The notes: generated by a model from the letters alone, not told the origin. Positions 34,550 through 43,708 are shown, numbered from the stretch's first letter. The stretch is DNA of 62,146 bases from DATAQC01 sp051001215 (GCA_051001215.1 JBPCNP010000062.1:1-62146); one strand, 5' to 3'. Numbers and translations are program-made.

Positions 34550-35803
34550 ATGGAGGCCACCACCACGAACGTCAGCATCACCACAGAAGGCAAGCCGCCG
34601 TTCCGGCTGGGCGACCCCATGCCACCCGAGTACCGGGCCGATCCCTATCCCCTCTACGACTGGATCCGCGAGAACGAGCCCGTCCACCGGGCCGCCGACG
34701 GCAACTGGGTACTGGTCCGCTACGCCGATGCCAGTGCCGTGCTGCGCGATCCCCGCTTCTCCAACAACCCCGAGTGGCTGGGGCCCGACGCGGTCAACGC
34801 CAGCTCGGTGCGGGTCCCCGGTTCACGGGTGATGATGTTCCTCGACCCGCCCGACCACACCCGCCTGCGTTCGCTGGTGAGCAAGGCCTTCACCCCCAAG
34901 GTGGTCGACGGCCTGCGCCCGCGCATCCAGGCCATCGTCGACGAGTCGCTCGACGCCGTGGCCGACCGGGGCGAGATGGACGTGCTCGCCGACCTGGCCT
35001 ACCCGCTGCCCACCATCGTCATCTGCGAGCTGCTGGGCATCCCACTGGCCGACCGGAAGCTGTTCAAGGACTGGTCGGCCGACGCCTCCCGCCTTCTCGA
35101 CGGCTACGTCGACGCCGACGCCCAGGTGCGGGGCATGGCCGCCACCATGCACCTGGCCCAATACTTCACCGACCTCATCGACGAGCGCCGGGCCAACCCG
35201 AAAGAGGACCTCCTCACGGCCATGATCGGGGCCGAGGAGGGGGGGACCAAGCTCACCCACGAGGAGCTGTTGACCACGGCCACCCTGCTGTTGCTGGCCG
35301 GCTTCGAGACCACCATGAACCTGGTGGGCAACGGCATGTTCATGCTGCTCCGCCACCCCGATCAGCTCGACCGGTTGCGCGACGACCCCTCCCTCGACCG
35401 TACCGCCGTCGAGGAGCTGCTTCGCTACGAGGGCCCGGTGCACATCACCGCCCGCATCGCCACCACCGACGTCGAGATCGGCGGCCAGGCCATCGCCAAG
35501 GGTGAGCAGATCGCCGTGTCGATCGCCGCCGCCAACCGCGATCCGTCCCAGTTCGCCGACCCCAACCGCCTCGACGTGGGTCGCTCCGACAACCGCCACC
35601 TGGCCTTCGCCGCCGGGGCCCACTTCTGCCTGGGCGCGGCGCTGGCCCGGATCGAAGCCCGGGCGGCGGTCACCACGCTGGTGCGACGCTTCCCCGACCT
35701 CCACCTGGTCGGCCCCGAACCGCAGTGGCGTGACCACTTCGTGGTGCGGGGGCTGAAGGAGCTCCGGGTGGGCTTCGACCCGGCTGCGGCTGGGTCCGCT
35801 TGA
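34550..35803 (+). CDS. Cytochrome P450
   Basis: A 417-residue soluble bacterial P450. The heme-binding loop FAAGAHFCLG places the Cys ligand at residue 360. The I-helix oxygen-activating motif is LLLAGFETT, and the K-helix ExxR is EELLRYEGP. The N-terminus has no membrane anchor. It would hydroxylate a small hydrophobic molecule using separate ferredoxin partners, which are not nearby. The next gene is a radical SAM enzyme, 33 bp downstream, so the pair may act in one pathway. Confidence 0.94.
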   Translation: MEATTTNVSITTEGKPPFRLGDPMPPEYRADPYPLYDWIRENEPVHRAADGNWVLVRYADASAVLRDPRFSNNPEWLGPDAVNASSVRVPGSRVMMFLDPPDHTRLRSLVSKAFTPKVVDGLRPRIQAIVDESLDAVADRGEMDVLADLAYPLPTIVICELLGIPLADRKLFKDWSADASRLLDGYVDADAQVRGMAATMHLAQYFTDLIDERRANPKEDLLTAMIGAEEGGTKLTHEELLTTATLLLLAGFETTMNLVGNGMFMLLRHPDQLDRLRDDPSLDRTAVEELLRYEGPVHITARIATTDVEIGGQAIAKGEQIAVSIAAANRDPSQFADPNRLDVGRSDNRHLAFAAGAHFCLGAALARIEARAAVTTLVRRFPDLHLVGPEPQWRDHFVVRGLKELRVGFDPAAAGSA

Positions 35804-35835
35804 ACATCGGGCGACCGGGGGGCGTAGGCTCGCGC

Positions 35836-37338
35836 ATGGTGGACGACCGCCCGCTGTTGCTCCTTCTGTCCCCGGCGTGGCTGGGGACCGGCATCTTCCA
35901 GACCTTCGGGCACCGGATGCCCCCCATGTCGCTCATGACGCTCGGGGCTCACGCCCGGCGCTGCGGCTGGCGCACCCGCATCGTCGACCTGCAGTTCGAG
36001 AAGGTCCCCACCGACGTCACCCCCGACCTGGTGGGCATCACCGTCTGGACCATGAGCTGCCCGCAGTCCTACCGGGTGGCCGACGCCTTCCGGGCCAAGG
36101 GGGTGCCGGTCGTGCTGGGTGGCGTGCACCCGTCGCTGCTGCCCGAGGAGGCGCTGTGCCACGCCGACTCGGTGGTGTGCGGCGAGGCCGACAGCATCAT
36201 CGACCAGGTCCTGGCCGACGCCGCCGCCGGTTGCCTGCAACCGCTCTACAAGGGCGAGTGGCTGGGGATGGAAACGGTGCCGACGGCCGACACGTGGGCG
36301 GCCGACCTCAAGCGTGTCCCCCTCACCCGGTACGCCCCCCTGAACACCCTGCAGACCACGCGGGGGTGCCGGTTCAACTGCGACTTCTGCTCGGTGATCC
36401 GCATCAACGGCCGTGGCTCGCGCCACAGCGACCCCGACCGGGTGGTCGACGAGATCAACGTCATCAAGAAGGCCGGCCAGCACATCGGCGGGTTCGCCTA
36501 TGTCTTCTTCCTCGACGACGACCTGGCCGCCGACCTCGAGTACACCGAGCTCCTCTGCGAGACCATCATCCGGCGCAAGTGCAAGGTCACGTGGGGTGCC
36601 CAGGCTTCGATCGGGCTGGCCAAGAACCCCAAGCTGATCGATCTGGCCGCCCGGGCCGGGTGCCGGGTGGTGTTCACCGGTTTCGAGAGCGTGTCGCGCG
36701 ACAGCCTGGTGGAGGCCAACAAGAAGAACCGCCCGGGCGAGTACGGCGAGCTCATCGAGGCCCTGCACCGCCGGGGCATCGCCGTCGAGGGTGGGTTCAT
36801 CTTCGGCTTCGACACCGACGGTCCCGGCGTGTTCGACGAGACGGTGCAGGTGGTCGACAGCATCGGGGTCGACGTGGCCCATTTCGCCGTGCTCACGCCC
36901 TACCCGGGCACCCACACCTTCGCCCGCATGGCCTCCGAGGGTCGCATCACCAGCTACGACTGGAAGCGCTACAACCTCTACACGCCGGTGTTCGAGCCGG
37001 CCAAGATGACGGCGAACGAGCTGTCCGAAGGCCTGCGCCGGGCCTACCGGAACTTCTACGCGGTTCGCCCCCGGGCCCGTCGCTTCTGGAAGGAGGCCCG
37101 CCGGCGCGATCCCCGGTTCCATCTGGCCCTGACCCTGGCCAACCAGAACTACGCCACGCGCTACCGCAATCCCCACCTCTCGCCGGAGGCGGGGTACGAG
37201 GCCGACCCCGAGCACATCGGCCGCCTCATCACCGCATCGGAGGCACCCGCCCAGGAGGCGCTGAACGTGGCCTTCGCCAACGTGCGCCTCATGCCCAAGC
37301 CGGCGACCCGTCCCGTCGCCGCCCCCGCCGGCAGCTAG
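35836..37338 (+). CDS. Cobalamin-binding-type radical SAM protein
   Basis: The 500-residue product has an N-terminal Rossmann-like B12-binding domain (about 1-140; GVPVVLGGVHPSLLPEEAL). A radical SAM barrel follows, with the cluster motif CRFNCDFC (Cys178, 182, 185) and VFTGFESVSRDSL, plus a C-terminal extension. The canonical DxHxxG for B12 is not clear. Family members act as methylases, cyclases or in BchE-like reactions. I choose ATG 35836; a TTG at 35800 overlapping the P450 stop is possible. Two small ORFs follow closely. Confidence 0.88.
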   Translation: MVDDRPLLLLLSPAWLGTGIFQTFGHRMPPMSLMTLGAHARRCGWRTRIVDLQFEKVPTDVTPDLVGITVWTMSCPQSYRVADAFRAKGVPVVLGGVHPSLLPEEALCHADSVVCGEADSIIDQVLADAAAGCLQPLYKGEWLGMETVPTADTWAADLKRVPLTRYAPLNTLQTTRGCRFNCDFCSVIRINGRGSRHSDPDRVVDEINVIKKAGQHIGGFAYVFFLDDDLAADLEYTELLCETIIRRKCKVTWGAQASIGLAKNPKLIDLAARAGCRVVFTGFESVSRDSLVEANKKNRPGEYGELIEALHRRGIAVEGGFIFGFDTDGPGVFDETVQVVDSIGVDVAHFAVLTPYPGTHTFARMASEGRITSYDWKRYNLYTPVFEPAKMTANELSEGLRRAYRNFYAVRPRARRFWKEARRRDPRFHLALTLANQNYATRYRNPHLSPEAGYEADPEHIGRLITASEAPAQEALNVAFANVRLMPKPATRPVAAPAGS

Positions 37339-37348
37339 CGAACGACCG

Positions 37349-37555
37349 ATGGCCCGACCCAGTGGCGTGGCCCGGCGGGCCCTGGGAGCGACGTTCAGCG
37401 TCGGCCTTGCCCTGGGCCTGCGCGAGGCGCTGCAACCCGAGCCGTCGTCGCCCATCGTGATCATCGACGAGGAACGTGAGCCACCGCCGTTGGGTCCGGT
37501 GACGCTCTTCTTCCATCCTGCCGTCCCCGAGGCGACGCTGATCCTCGTCCGGTAG
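37349..37555 (+). CDS. Small hypothetical protein after the radical SAM gene
   Basis: A 68-residue frame starting 11 bp after the radical SAM stop. It has a basic N-terminus (RPSGVARRALGATF), a short apolar stretch (SVGLALGLREAL) and a hydrophobic end (VTLFFHPAVPEATLILVR). Spacing supports translation in the operon. No family is recognised. Confidence 0.5.
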   Translation: MARPSGVARRALGATFSVGLALGLREALQPEPSSPIVIIDEEREPPPLGPVTLFFHPAVPEATLILVR

Positions 37556-37589
37556 GGCCAGAGGGCTGCGCGGGCCCGGGCCACGACCG

Positions 37590-37871
37590 ATGAATCGGCG
37601 CCCCCGGCGGCGTCTCTACCGCAGCGTGGGGTCCGACACCGAGATCGTGCTCGTCGCCCCGGATGGCGCCGAGATGGCCAGGTGGGCGCTCCCGGCGATG
37701 CGCCTCCCCGACCTGTCGGTGGTGGACGCCCTGGCCCGGCTCCAGCTCAGGGCCCGGCGGTCGGGCTGCACGATCCGACTGGTCGACCCCTCGCCGCAGC
37801 TCTCGGAGCTGCTCGACCTCGCCGGCTTGATGGGTGAGGAAGGCCAGGACCGGGTAAGTATCCCATGGTGA
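37590..37871 (+). CDS. Small STAS-like protein
   Basis: A 93-residue protein with the alpha-beta pattern of STAS domains: a strand TEIVLVAPDG, helix VDALARLQLRARRSG, then CTIRLVDPSPQLSELLDLAGL, which matches the typical end of anti-anti-sigma-like domains. The phosphorylatable Ser/Thr loop is not obvious. Its stop lies inside the start of the next gene (seven-base overlap), so the two are coupled. Confidence 0.6.
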   Translation: MNRRPRRRLYRSVGSDTEIVLVAPDGAEMARWALPAMRLPDLSVVDALARLQLRARRSGCTIRLVDPSPQLSELLDLAGLMGEEGQDRVSIPW

Positions 37872-38566
37872 AGATCCCTCTTGAATCGGTCGCCTACCGC
37901 GAAGGTGCTGTCCCGCGACCGGACATGGTGAGCGTGGTCGACGAGACCGCCACCAAGGAGAACGCCAAACCGCCCGGGCCCACGGGCGACGCCGCCGGCC
38001 TCGAGCTGGAGACGAAGCTGTCGGTGCAGGCCTGGGTACGCAACGTCGACCCCACCAAGTACAGCTGGGTAGACCTTCACGTCTTCGACGAGAACGACCA
38101 GCTCATCCGGGCCGAGACGTTGGCCCTGGACTGGCTTGAGGCTGCGGGCGACGACGGCGACATCTTCGCCTTCGAGGGAAGCATCTACCGGGGGACCGGA
38201 GCGGTAGGCGGGTCGGTGTGGTTCGGTGAGGATGCCCGCAAGTTGCAGTACCGGCTGTACTACGAGGTCAACGGCACGGTCTTCAGCGATGGCGTGTTGC
38301 GCCAGCACGAAGTGACGGCCGACGCCGAGGTGATGAACCCCTCGCACTCGACAGCAAAACCCCGCCGCACGGCCAAGGCGCCGTCGTCGGGCATCAAGGT
38401 GGCGTCCAAGTCGGCGCCCGCCGAGTCGGGCCCGGAGAGGCCGTCCACGGCCAAGCGGTCCACAGCCAAGCGGTCAGTGGCCAAGCGGTCAGTGGCCAAG
38501 CCATCGGCGGCCAAGCCATCGGCAGTCGAGCCATCGCCGGCCAAGCCGGCTCGGCGAGCCGGCTGA
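37865..38566 (+). CDS. Hypothetical protein with histone-H1-like repeat tail
   Basis: A 233-residue protein. The first 150 residues look like a beta-sandwich domain (WVDLHVFDENDQLIRAET and FAFEGSIYRG, then YRLYYEVNGTVFSDGV). The last 70 are Lys/Ala/Pro/Ser repeats such as STAKRSVAKRSVAKPSAAKP, like histone H1 or DNA-binding tails of actinobacterial proteins. The tail DNA is repetitive and could vary by slippage. No family is named with confidence. Coupled to the STAS-like gene. Confidence 0.65.
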   Translation: MVKIPLESVAYREGAVPRPDMVSVVDETATKENAKPPGPTGDAAGLELETKLSVQAWVRNVDPTKYSWVDLHVFDENDQLIRAETLALDWLEAAGDDGDIFAFEGSIYRGTGAVGGSVWFGEDARKLQYRLYYEVNGTVFSDGVLRQHEVTADAEVMNPSHSTAKPRRTAKAPSSGIKVASKSAPAESGPERPSTAKRSTAKRSVAKRSVAKPSAAKPSAVEPSPAKPARRAG

Positions 38567-38594
38567 CGCGTCCGAGCGTCCTCGTCCCCGACCT

Positions 38595-40028
38595 TCAGCG
38601 GGCGGGTGACTTCCTCCGGCCCGCCAGCACGAGGGCCCCACCCAGCTTCAGCGACATCCCGGCCAGGGCGATCATGGGGACGAAGTCGGCGCCGGTGGTG
38701 GGCATGCCGTTCGAGTCGGTGCTCCCGGTATCGGCCCCGGTCCCCGGGTCGGTGCTGCCGGCTGACGGGCTCGGGATGGGGTCCCCGGTCTGCGGATCGA
38801 AGGCCCCGGCACCGGGGTCGGTGCTGCCGGGATCGGTGACCCCGGTGTCGGCGTTCCCCGGGTCGGTGTTGCCCAGGTCGGTGTTGCCCAGGTCGGTCGT
38901 CCCGTCGCCGGTGCCGGCCGCCGGCTGGTTGATGCCTGTGCCGTCGCCCCGGCTGGCCAGCACCACGTCCAGGGCAACGGCGGCATCGCCGCTGCCATCG
39001 GACAGGACGAGGTGGTGGGCGCCTGGGGCGGCGTTGGCCGGGATCCTCACCGTCGTCCTGTAGGCGCCCTGCGGGTTGGCCGTGACGGCGCCGAGGACGG
39101 TGGGCACGCTGCACAGGGTGACCGTGAGCCGCTGACCGGAACCGAACCCGTTGCCCTGAAGTCCCAGCTCCTGGTCGGGTGTCGCCGCCTTGGCGCTCAC
39201 GCTCACTGTCCGGGTCATCCACGATGGCGAGGCAGTGAGGGCCGCGGGACCCAAGGCCTCGGCCTCCCGGCAGAGGGTGGCCGGATCCTTGGGATGACCC
39301 GCCCCTGCGGCGGCCCCACCCGCAGACGCCGGCGGCTCGGGCTCGGGCGACATTTTGTCGATGCGGTTCTCCGGCGAGTTGGCCACCAACACCGCCCCGG
39401 TCAGGTCGACGGTGACACCGAGCGGGCCCCTGATCGCCTCCGGGGGCGCCGTCGCCTCCGGGGGCGCGGCCGGGACCAGGGCCGGCGGCGCCGACTGGCC
39501 GGCACCGGCCACGAACTCCGCCCCGCCGGCCACGGTGGTGATGATGCCGGTGGCCGCGTCGATTCGGCGGATGCGCTGGTTGGCGGTGTCGGCCACGAAC
39601 ACGTTGCCGGTGCCGTCGACAGCCACGCCCGAGGGGTTGGCGAGCTGGGCCCTGGCTGCGGGCCCACCGTCGCCGCCGAAGCCGGCCGCGCCCTTGGCCG
39701 CCCCGCCGGCCACGGTGGTGATGATGCCGGTGGCCGCGTCGATTCGGCGGATGCGTTGGTTGGCGGTGTCGGCCACGAACACGTTGCCGGTGCCGTCGAC
39801 AGCCACGCCCGAGGGGTTGGCGAGCTGGGCCCCGGCTGCGGGCCCACCGTCGCCGCCGAAGCCGGCCGCGCCCGTGGCCGCCCCGCCGGCCACGGTGGTG
39901 AGCACCGACGAGGCCCACGCCGAGGCGTGGGTCATGCTCAGAGCCAGGACGCTCGCGGCGGCGAGCGCAGCCGGGCGTCTGACGCCGAGACGGCGGAGAT
40001 CGGAAATAGAGCGTCGCATGTGCGGCAT
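38595..40028 (-). CDS. Secreted NHL-repeat surface protein with sorting signal
   Basis: A 477-residue protein: signal peptide (AALAAASVLALSMTHASAWA), two nearly identical 60-residue NHL repeats (GFGGDGGPAA, LANPSGVAVDGTGNVFVAD, NQRIRRIDA) and a partial third. An Ig-like or carboxypeptidase-regulatory-like stretch and a Gly/Asp/Thr low-complexity linker (TDLGNTDLGNTDPG) follow. The end is MPTTGADF, a hydrophobic helix and RRKSPAR. The last part is a sortase-type signal. NHL repeats form beta-propellers; two or three alone cannot close one, so it may oligomerise or be shrinking and expanding by repeat recombination. Confidence 0.85.
   Translation of the reverse strand: MPHMRRSISDLRRLGVRRPAALAAASVLALSMTHASAWASSVLTTVAGGAATGAAGFGGDGGPAAGAQLANPSGVAVDGTGNVFVADTANQRIRRIDAATGIITTVAGGAAKGAAGFGGDGGPAARAQLANPSGVAVDGTGNVFVADTANQRIRRIDAATGIITTVAGGAEFVAGAGQSAPPALVPAAPPEATAPPEAIRGPLGVTVDLTGAVLVANSPENRIDKMSPEPEPPASAGGAAAGAGHPKDPATLCREAEALGPAALTASPSWMTRTVSVSAKAATPDQELGLQGNGFGSGQRLTVTLCSVPTVLGAVTANPQGAYRTTVRIPANAAPGAHHLVLSDGSGDAAVALDVVLASRGDGTGINQPAAGTGDGTTDLGNTDLGNTDPGNADTGVTDPGSTDPGAGAFDPQTGDPIPSPSAGSTDPGTGADTGSTDSNGMPTTGADFVPMIALAGMSLKLGGALVLAGRRKSPAR
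39541..39900. repeat. Two 180-bp direct repeats, 3 differences
   Basis: 39541-39720 and 39721-39900 match at 177 of 180 positions. Each encodes one 60-residue NHL unit. The near identity shows a recent tandem duplication or gene conversion. Confidence 0.95.
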
Positions 40029-40109
40029 TGTCCGCCTTTCCTCGTGGTGTCGCGCAGGCTCAGCCGCGGCCGGGTCCTGAGATGCACCAGAGCCTATCGG
40101 CCGTCCTCG

Positions 40110-41039
40110 TCAGGCGAGTCCGGGGGCCTTCGGCAGCGACTGCTCGAACTCGGCGACGGGGGCGAACAGGTCGCCGTGTTCGTGCACCCGGGCGAGCACG
40201 GCATCGCCGTCGAAGACCACCGGGTCGGGGTCGCCGGTGGCTGCCACCCGTTCGACCTCGTCCCAGGTGAGGGGCGTGGACACGGTGGGCCGGTCCCGGG
40301 CGCGGAGGGAGTAGACGCACACCGTGGTCTTCACCGCGTCGTTCTGGCTCCAGTCGATGAGGACCTTGCCTTTCCTGAGCTCCTTGGCCATCTGCGAGAC
40401 GACCAGATCGGGGAGCCTGGCCTCGAGCATGCGAGCCAGGGCGTGGGCGAAGGGCTTGGTCTGGTCATAGGTGACGGGTGTGTTGAGGGGGGCGTAGATT
40501 TGCAGCCCCTTCGACCCCGACGTCTTGGCGAAGCTGGCCAGGCCCAGCTGGTCGAGGACCTCGCGCACCGCCAACCCGACCTGGGCGCACTCGACCATGG
40601 ATGCCGGTGCCCCCGGGTCGAGGTCGAACACGACCATGGTGGGGCGGGCCACGTCGTCGGCGCGGGCGAGCGAGGTGTGCAGCTCCAGTGACGCCAGGTT
40701 GGCCACCCACACGAGGGTGGACAGGTCGTTGGCCAGGCAGTAGTTGACGTCGGCCTTGTTGCGCCCGCTCCACACCGCCACCGTGTCGACCCAGGGGGGC
40801 CGGTGCGAAGGGCAGTTCTTCTCGTAGAAGAACTGGCCCCCGACGCCGTTGGGGTAGCGCTTGAGGGTGAGGGCGCGGTTGCGCAGGTGGGTCAGCAGCA
40901 CCGGTGCGATGCGCGAGTAGTAGTCGATGACCTGGCCCTTGGTGAACCCCGTCGCCGGGTAGAGCACCTTGTCGATGTTGGACAGCTTGAGCTGGCGTCC
41001 CTCGACGGTGACCTCGACCGGCGCCGCAGCCGGGCTCAC
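40110..41039 (-). CDS. ligD-pol: LigD polymerase/primase domain protein (non-homologous end joining)
   Basis: A 309-residue stand-alone archaeo-eukaryotic primase-type polymerase. VFDLDPG carries the two metal-binding aspartates; LSNIDKVLYP, FYEKNCPSHRP and KTSGSKGLQIYAPL are typical LigD-PolDom motifs. It fills gaps at broken DNA ends. Its GTG overlaps the Ku stop, so the two are made together. The ligase domain is encoded separately at 50618-51700, a split arrangement also known in actinobacteria. No nuclease domain is fused. Confidence 0.93.
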   Translation of the reverse strand: MSPAAAPVEVTVEGRQLKLSNIDKVLYPATGFTKGQVIDYYSRIAPVLLTHLRNRALTLKRYPNGVGGQFFYEKNCPSHRPPWVDTVAVWSGRNKADVNYCLANDLSTLVWVANLASLELHTSLARADDVARPTMVVFDLDPGAPASMVECAQVGLAVREVLDQLGLASFAKTSGSKGLQIYAPLNTPVTYDQTKPFAHALARMLEARLPDLVVSQMAKELRKGKVLIDWSQNDAVKTTVCVYSLRARDRPTVSTPLTWDEVERVAATGDPDPVVFDGDAVLARVHEHGDLFAPVAEFEQSLPKAPGLA

Positions 41040-41851
41040 GTGTCGATCTTGTCCTTCTTGTCGCCCTTGGCCGTTTCGCCCTTCACCGCGGCCAGGCTGG
41101 CCTCCAGGGCGGCCATGAGGTCGACCACCTTGGTGGGCTCCTCGGTGGCGTCTTCGACCACGATCTCCTGGCCGGCCGCCTTCTGCTCGATGAGGTCGAG
41201 CACCCGCTGGCGGTACTCGTCGCGGTACTTGTCGGGTTCGAACTCCGACGACAGCGAGTCGATGAGCTGACGGGCCATCTTCTCCTCGCGGGGCGAGACG
41301 TCGACCTCGTCACGGGGCAGGTCGAGCTCGTCGTCGGGTACGACCTCGTCGGCGAACAGCATGGTCTCGAGCACCAGGGCGTCGCCCTTGGGACGGATGG
41401 CGGCCAGGTACTGCTTGGTGCGTAACACGACCCGGGCGATGCCCACCTTGTTGGTCTCGCGCATGGCCTCACGCAGCAGGGCATACGCCTTGGTACCGCC
41501 CTTGTCGGGCACCAGGTAGTAGGGCCGCTCGTAGAAGACGGGATCGATCTGGTCGAGGTCGACGAAGTCCTCGATGTCGATGGTCTTGGTGGCCTTGGGG
41601 TCGAGGGCGTCGAGCTCGTCGGGGGTGATGGTGACGTAGGTGTCGGGGCCCAGCTCGTAGCCCTTCACGATCTGGTCGAAGGGCACCTCCTCACCAGTGG
41701 CGGCCGAGACCCGCTTCTGCTTCACCCGGGCGTTCGACTTGGCGTCGAGCTGATGGAAGCGCACGTCCTTGGACGACACGGCACTGAACAGCTTCACGGG
41801 CACGTTCACCAGCCCGAAGCTGATGGCGCCGCTCCAGATTGGTCGTGGCAC
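41036..41851 (-). CDS. ku: Ku protein (DNA end binding)
   Basis: From GTG 41851, with a strong AAGGAGG six bases upstream, the 271-residue Ku begins PRPIWSGAISFGLVNVPVKL, the family N-terminus. ERPYYLVPDKGG and RPKGDALVLETMLFADEV follow in the beta-barrel. The C-terminal lysine-rich tail ends KGDKKDKIDT. Ku homodimers bind broken ends and recruit LigD for non-homologous end joining. Translation is coupled to the polymerase gene. Confidence 0.96.
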   Translation of the reverse strand: MPRPIWSGAISFGLVNVPVKLFSAVSSKDVRFHQLDAKSNARVKQKRVSAATGEEVPFDQIVKGYELGPDTYVTITPDELDALDPKATKTIDIEDFVDLDQIDPVFYERPYYLVPDKGGTKAYALLREAMRETNKVGIARVVLRTKQYLAAIRPKGDALVLETMLFADEVVPDDELDLPRDEVDVSPREEKMARQLIDSLSSEFEPDKYRDEYRQRVLDLIEQKAAGQEIVVEDATEEPTKVVDLMAALEASLAAVKGETAKGDKKDKIDT

Positions 41852-41930
41852 CGGCCACCTCCTTGGCCGACGATGGTAGATGGCCACGGGGCCGAACGGG
41901 TGAAGGAGTGGCGCCCAGTAGCCTGGCCGG

Positions 41931-42308
41931 ATGGCATCCACGGACAAGCCCGACGTCTCCGTTCCCGGCGGTCAGCCGCCGGCCGAGCTCGGTATGGAAG
42001 ATCTCACCATCGGCGACGGGGCCGAGGCCACCGCCGGTTCCCAGGTCGAGGTGCACTACGTGGGGGTCTCCTGGTCGAACGGAAAGCAGTTCGACGCGTC
42101 GTGGGACCGTGGGTCGACCTTCTCGTTCGGCCTCGGCGGCGGCCAGGTGATCTCGGGCTGGGACCGCGGGGTGGCGGGGATGAAGGTGGGTGGCCGGCGC
42201 CGGCTCACCATCCCTCCCGAGCTCGGCTACGGCAGCCGGGGGGCGGGCCGGGCCATCGGGCCGAACGAGACCCTCGTGTTCGTCGTGGACCTCATCGGCG
42301 TGAGCTAG
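41931..42308 (+). CDS. FKBP-type peptidyl-prolyl isomerase
   Basis: A 125-residue cytosolic single-domain FKBP. VEVHYVGVSWSNGKQFDASW, the flap GQVISGWDRGVAGMKVGG and RLTIPPELGYG are the canonical motifs. It catalyses prolyl isomerisation. It is divergent from ku and converges on the PAP2 gene with a 17-bp 3' overlap. Confidence 0.94.
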   Translation: MASTDKPDVSVPGGQPPAELGMEDLTIGDGAEATAGSQVEVHYVGVSWSNGKQFDASWDRGSTFSFGLGGGQVISGWDRGVAGMKVGGRRRLTIPPELGYGSRGAGRAIGPNETLVFVVDLIGVS

Positions 42309-42966
42309 CGCCGGGGCCGGGGACGGCAGCGGCGGCGGCCATGACCACGGCGGCGCCGAAGGCGACGCCTCCGACCACGTCGGTGGGGTAGTGCCAGCCG
42401 AGGCGCACCACGCCGGCTCCGGCGGCGAGGGGCAGGAGGGCGACCACGGGGGCCCAGTGCATGGCCGGGCGCCACCCGTACCAGCGGTTGACCAGCACCA
42501 GCACCAGGGCGGCGGCGGCCGCGGCCGTGGTGGCGTGGCCGGAGGGAAAGGCCAGACCGGTGCCGTGGTAGCGGCCGACGAGGGGCTTGGCCACCCCGTC
42601 GACGAGGGCGACGGCCAGGGCCGGTGCCCCCACGCTCACCACCACCGCCCAGGTGTCGTGTCGTCGCACGGCCAGAGCGGCCAGGACGACGACCAGGGCA
42701 ACGGCAACGGCGATGGTGCCCCAGGCGACGAGGGGCTGGGCCAGCGAGCGTGGTGCGGCGGCGCCAAAGTCGACTGTGAGGCGGCGGGGCGCGCGAATGG
42801 AGTCGACGATGCCCGATCCGATGCGGTCGACCCCGAGCGGCAAACCGGTGCCGCGAACGCGAAGGGCGAGGACGCCGACGACCGCGAACAGGCCGGCCGA
42901 GACCACCGAGAGCTCGCTCCGGCGAAGCCGGTCGATCGGTCGGCCATCTCCACCGATCCCTCGCAC
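42292..42966 (-). CDS. PAP2-family membrane phosphatase
   Basis: A 224-residue protein with about six membrane segments and the three PAP2 motifs, KPLVGRY (variant KxxxxxxRP), PSGHATTA and RLGWHYPTDVVGG. It would dephosphorylate a lipid phosphate such as undecaprenyl pyrophosphate or phosphatidic acid at the outer face. Monocistronic. Confidence 0.88.
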   Translation of the reverse strand: MRGIGGDGRPIDRLRRSELSVVSAGLFAVVGVLALRVRGTGLPLGVDRIGSGIVDSIRAPRRLTVDFGAAAPRSLAQPLVAWGTIAVAVALVVVLAALAVRRHDTWAVVVSVGAPALAVALVDGVAKPLVGRYHGTGLAFPSGHATTAAAAAALVLVLVNRWYGWRPAMHWAPVVALLPLAAGAGVVRLGWHYPTDVVGGVAFGAAVVMAAAAAVPGPGASSRR

Positions 42967-43024
42967 GACCCGAGCCTAGGTCGCGGTTGGGGCTGTTCGG
43001 CCCGCGCCCGCTACGTTGGCGACG

Positions 43025-43270
43025 ATGACGTCATCGGAGGCGGTCGGAAACGCGTTTGCCTGGTTCGAGGTCAACAGCGGCTGGGCTCCGCCCGATGCCG
43101 AGACGCTGGACGACTGGCTGGGCGACGGCGTGTGCCGGTGCCCGGACGAGTGCCTGGTGGAACCGAACGGGTGGTGCGAGCACGGCCTGGCCAGTTGGTC
43201 GCTCATCCTCATGGCCGTGGAGGAAGCCGAGGGGCCGACGCTCCCCCGACCCGAGCAAGGGAGAAGATGA
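43025..43270 (+). CDS. Small cysteine-containing protein coupled to PPOX
   Basis: An 81-residue protein (ATG 43025) with a Cys cluster CRCPDECLVEPNGWCEHG that could bind a metal. Helical flanks are AVGNAFAWFEVNSGW and WSLILMAVEEAEG. Its stop overlaps the next ATG (ATGA). I recall similar small proteins in actinobacteria but no named function. Confidence 0.65.
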   Translation: MTSSEAVGNAFAWFEVNSGWAPPDAETLDDWLGDGVCRCPDECLVEPNGWCEHGLASWSLILMAVEEAEGPTLPRPEQGRR

Positions 43271-43695
43271 TGGGCAGCTTCGGTACCACCGTCCAAGCCG
43301 CACTCACCTCCGGACGTCTCGCCCATCTCGTCACCATCAACCCCGACGGGACCGCACAGATCAGCATCGTGTGGGTCGGCCTCGATGGCGACGACATCGT
43401 GGTCGGCCATCTCGGCCAGGGTCAGAAGATCCGCAACATCGAGCGCGATCCCCGGGTGGCACTGTCGATGGAGGCCGAGGGTCGAAACGAGATGGGCCTC
43501 GACCACTACCTCATCGTGCACGGCACTGCGACCCTCACCGAGGGGGGCGCAGCCGACCTGCTCCAGCGACTGGCCGAAATCTACCTTGGCCCCGGCGTGA
43601 AATTCCCGCCCTTCGACAACCCGCCCCCCGGGCGGGTCATTCGCATCGCCCCGACGCGCGTCGGCGGCGTCGGCCCGTGGGCCGAGACGGGCTGA
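43267..43695 (+). CDS. PPOX-class (F420- or FMN-dependent) oxidoreductase
   Basis: A 142-residue split-barrel protein. HLVTINPDGTAQISIVWVGL, KIRNIERDPRVALSME and YLIVHGTATLTEGGA match the PPOX-class F420-dependent group common in actinobacteria. The ribosome site AAGGGAGAAG precedes ATG 43267. It would use reduced F420 or flavin to act on a small molecule. An adjacent luciferase-like (F420-type) gene is broken. Confidence 0.85.
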   Translation: MMGSFGTTVQAALTSGRLAHLVTINPDGTAQISIVWVGLDGDDIVVGHLGQGQKIRNIERDPRVALSMEAEGRNEMGLDHYLIVHGTATLTEGGAADLLQRLAEIYLGPGVKFPPFDNPPPGRVIRIAPTRVGGVGPWAETG

Positions 43696-43708
43696 ACGGT
43701 CGATCCTC

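Noticed and set aside
37865..38566. A histone H1 homologue
   Set aside because: Only the low-complexity tail is H1-like; the main 150 residues are a beta-rich domain unlike a histone.
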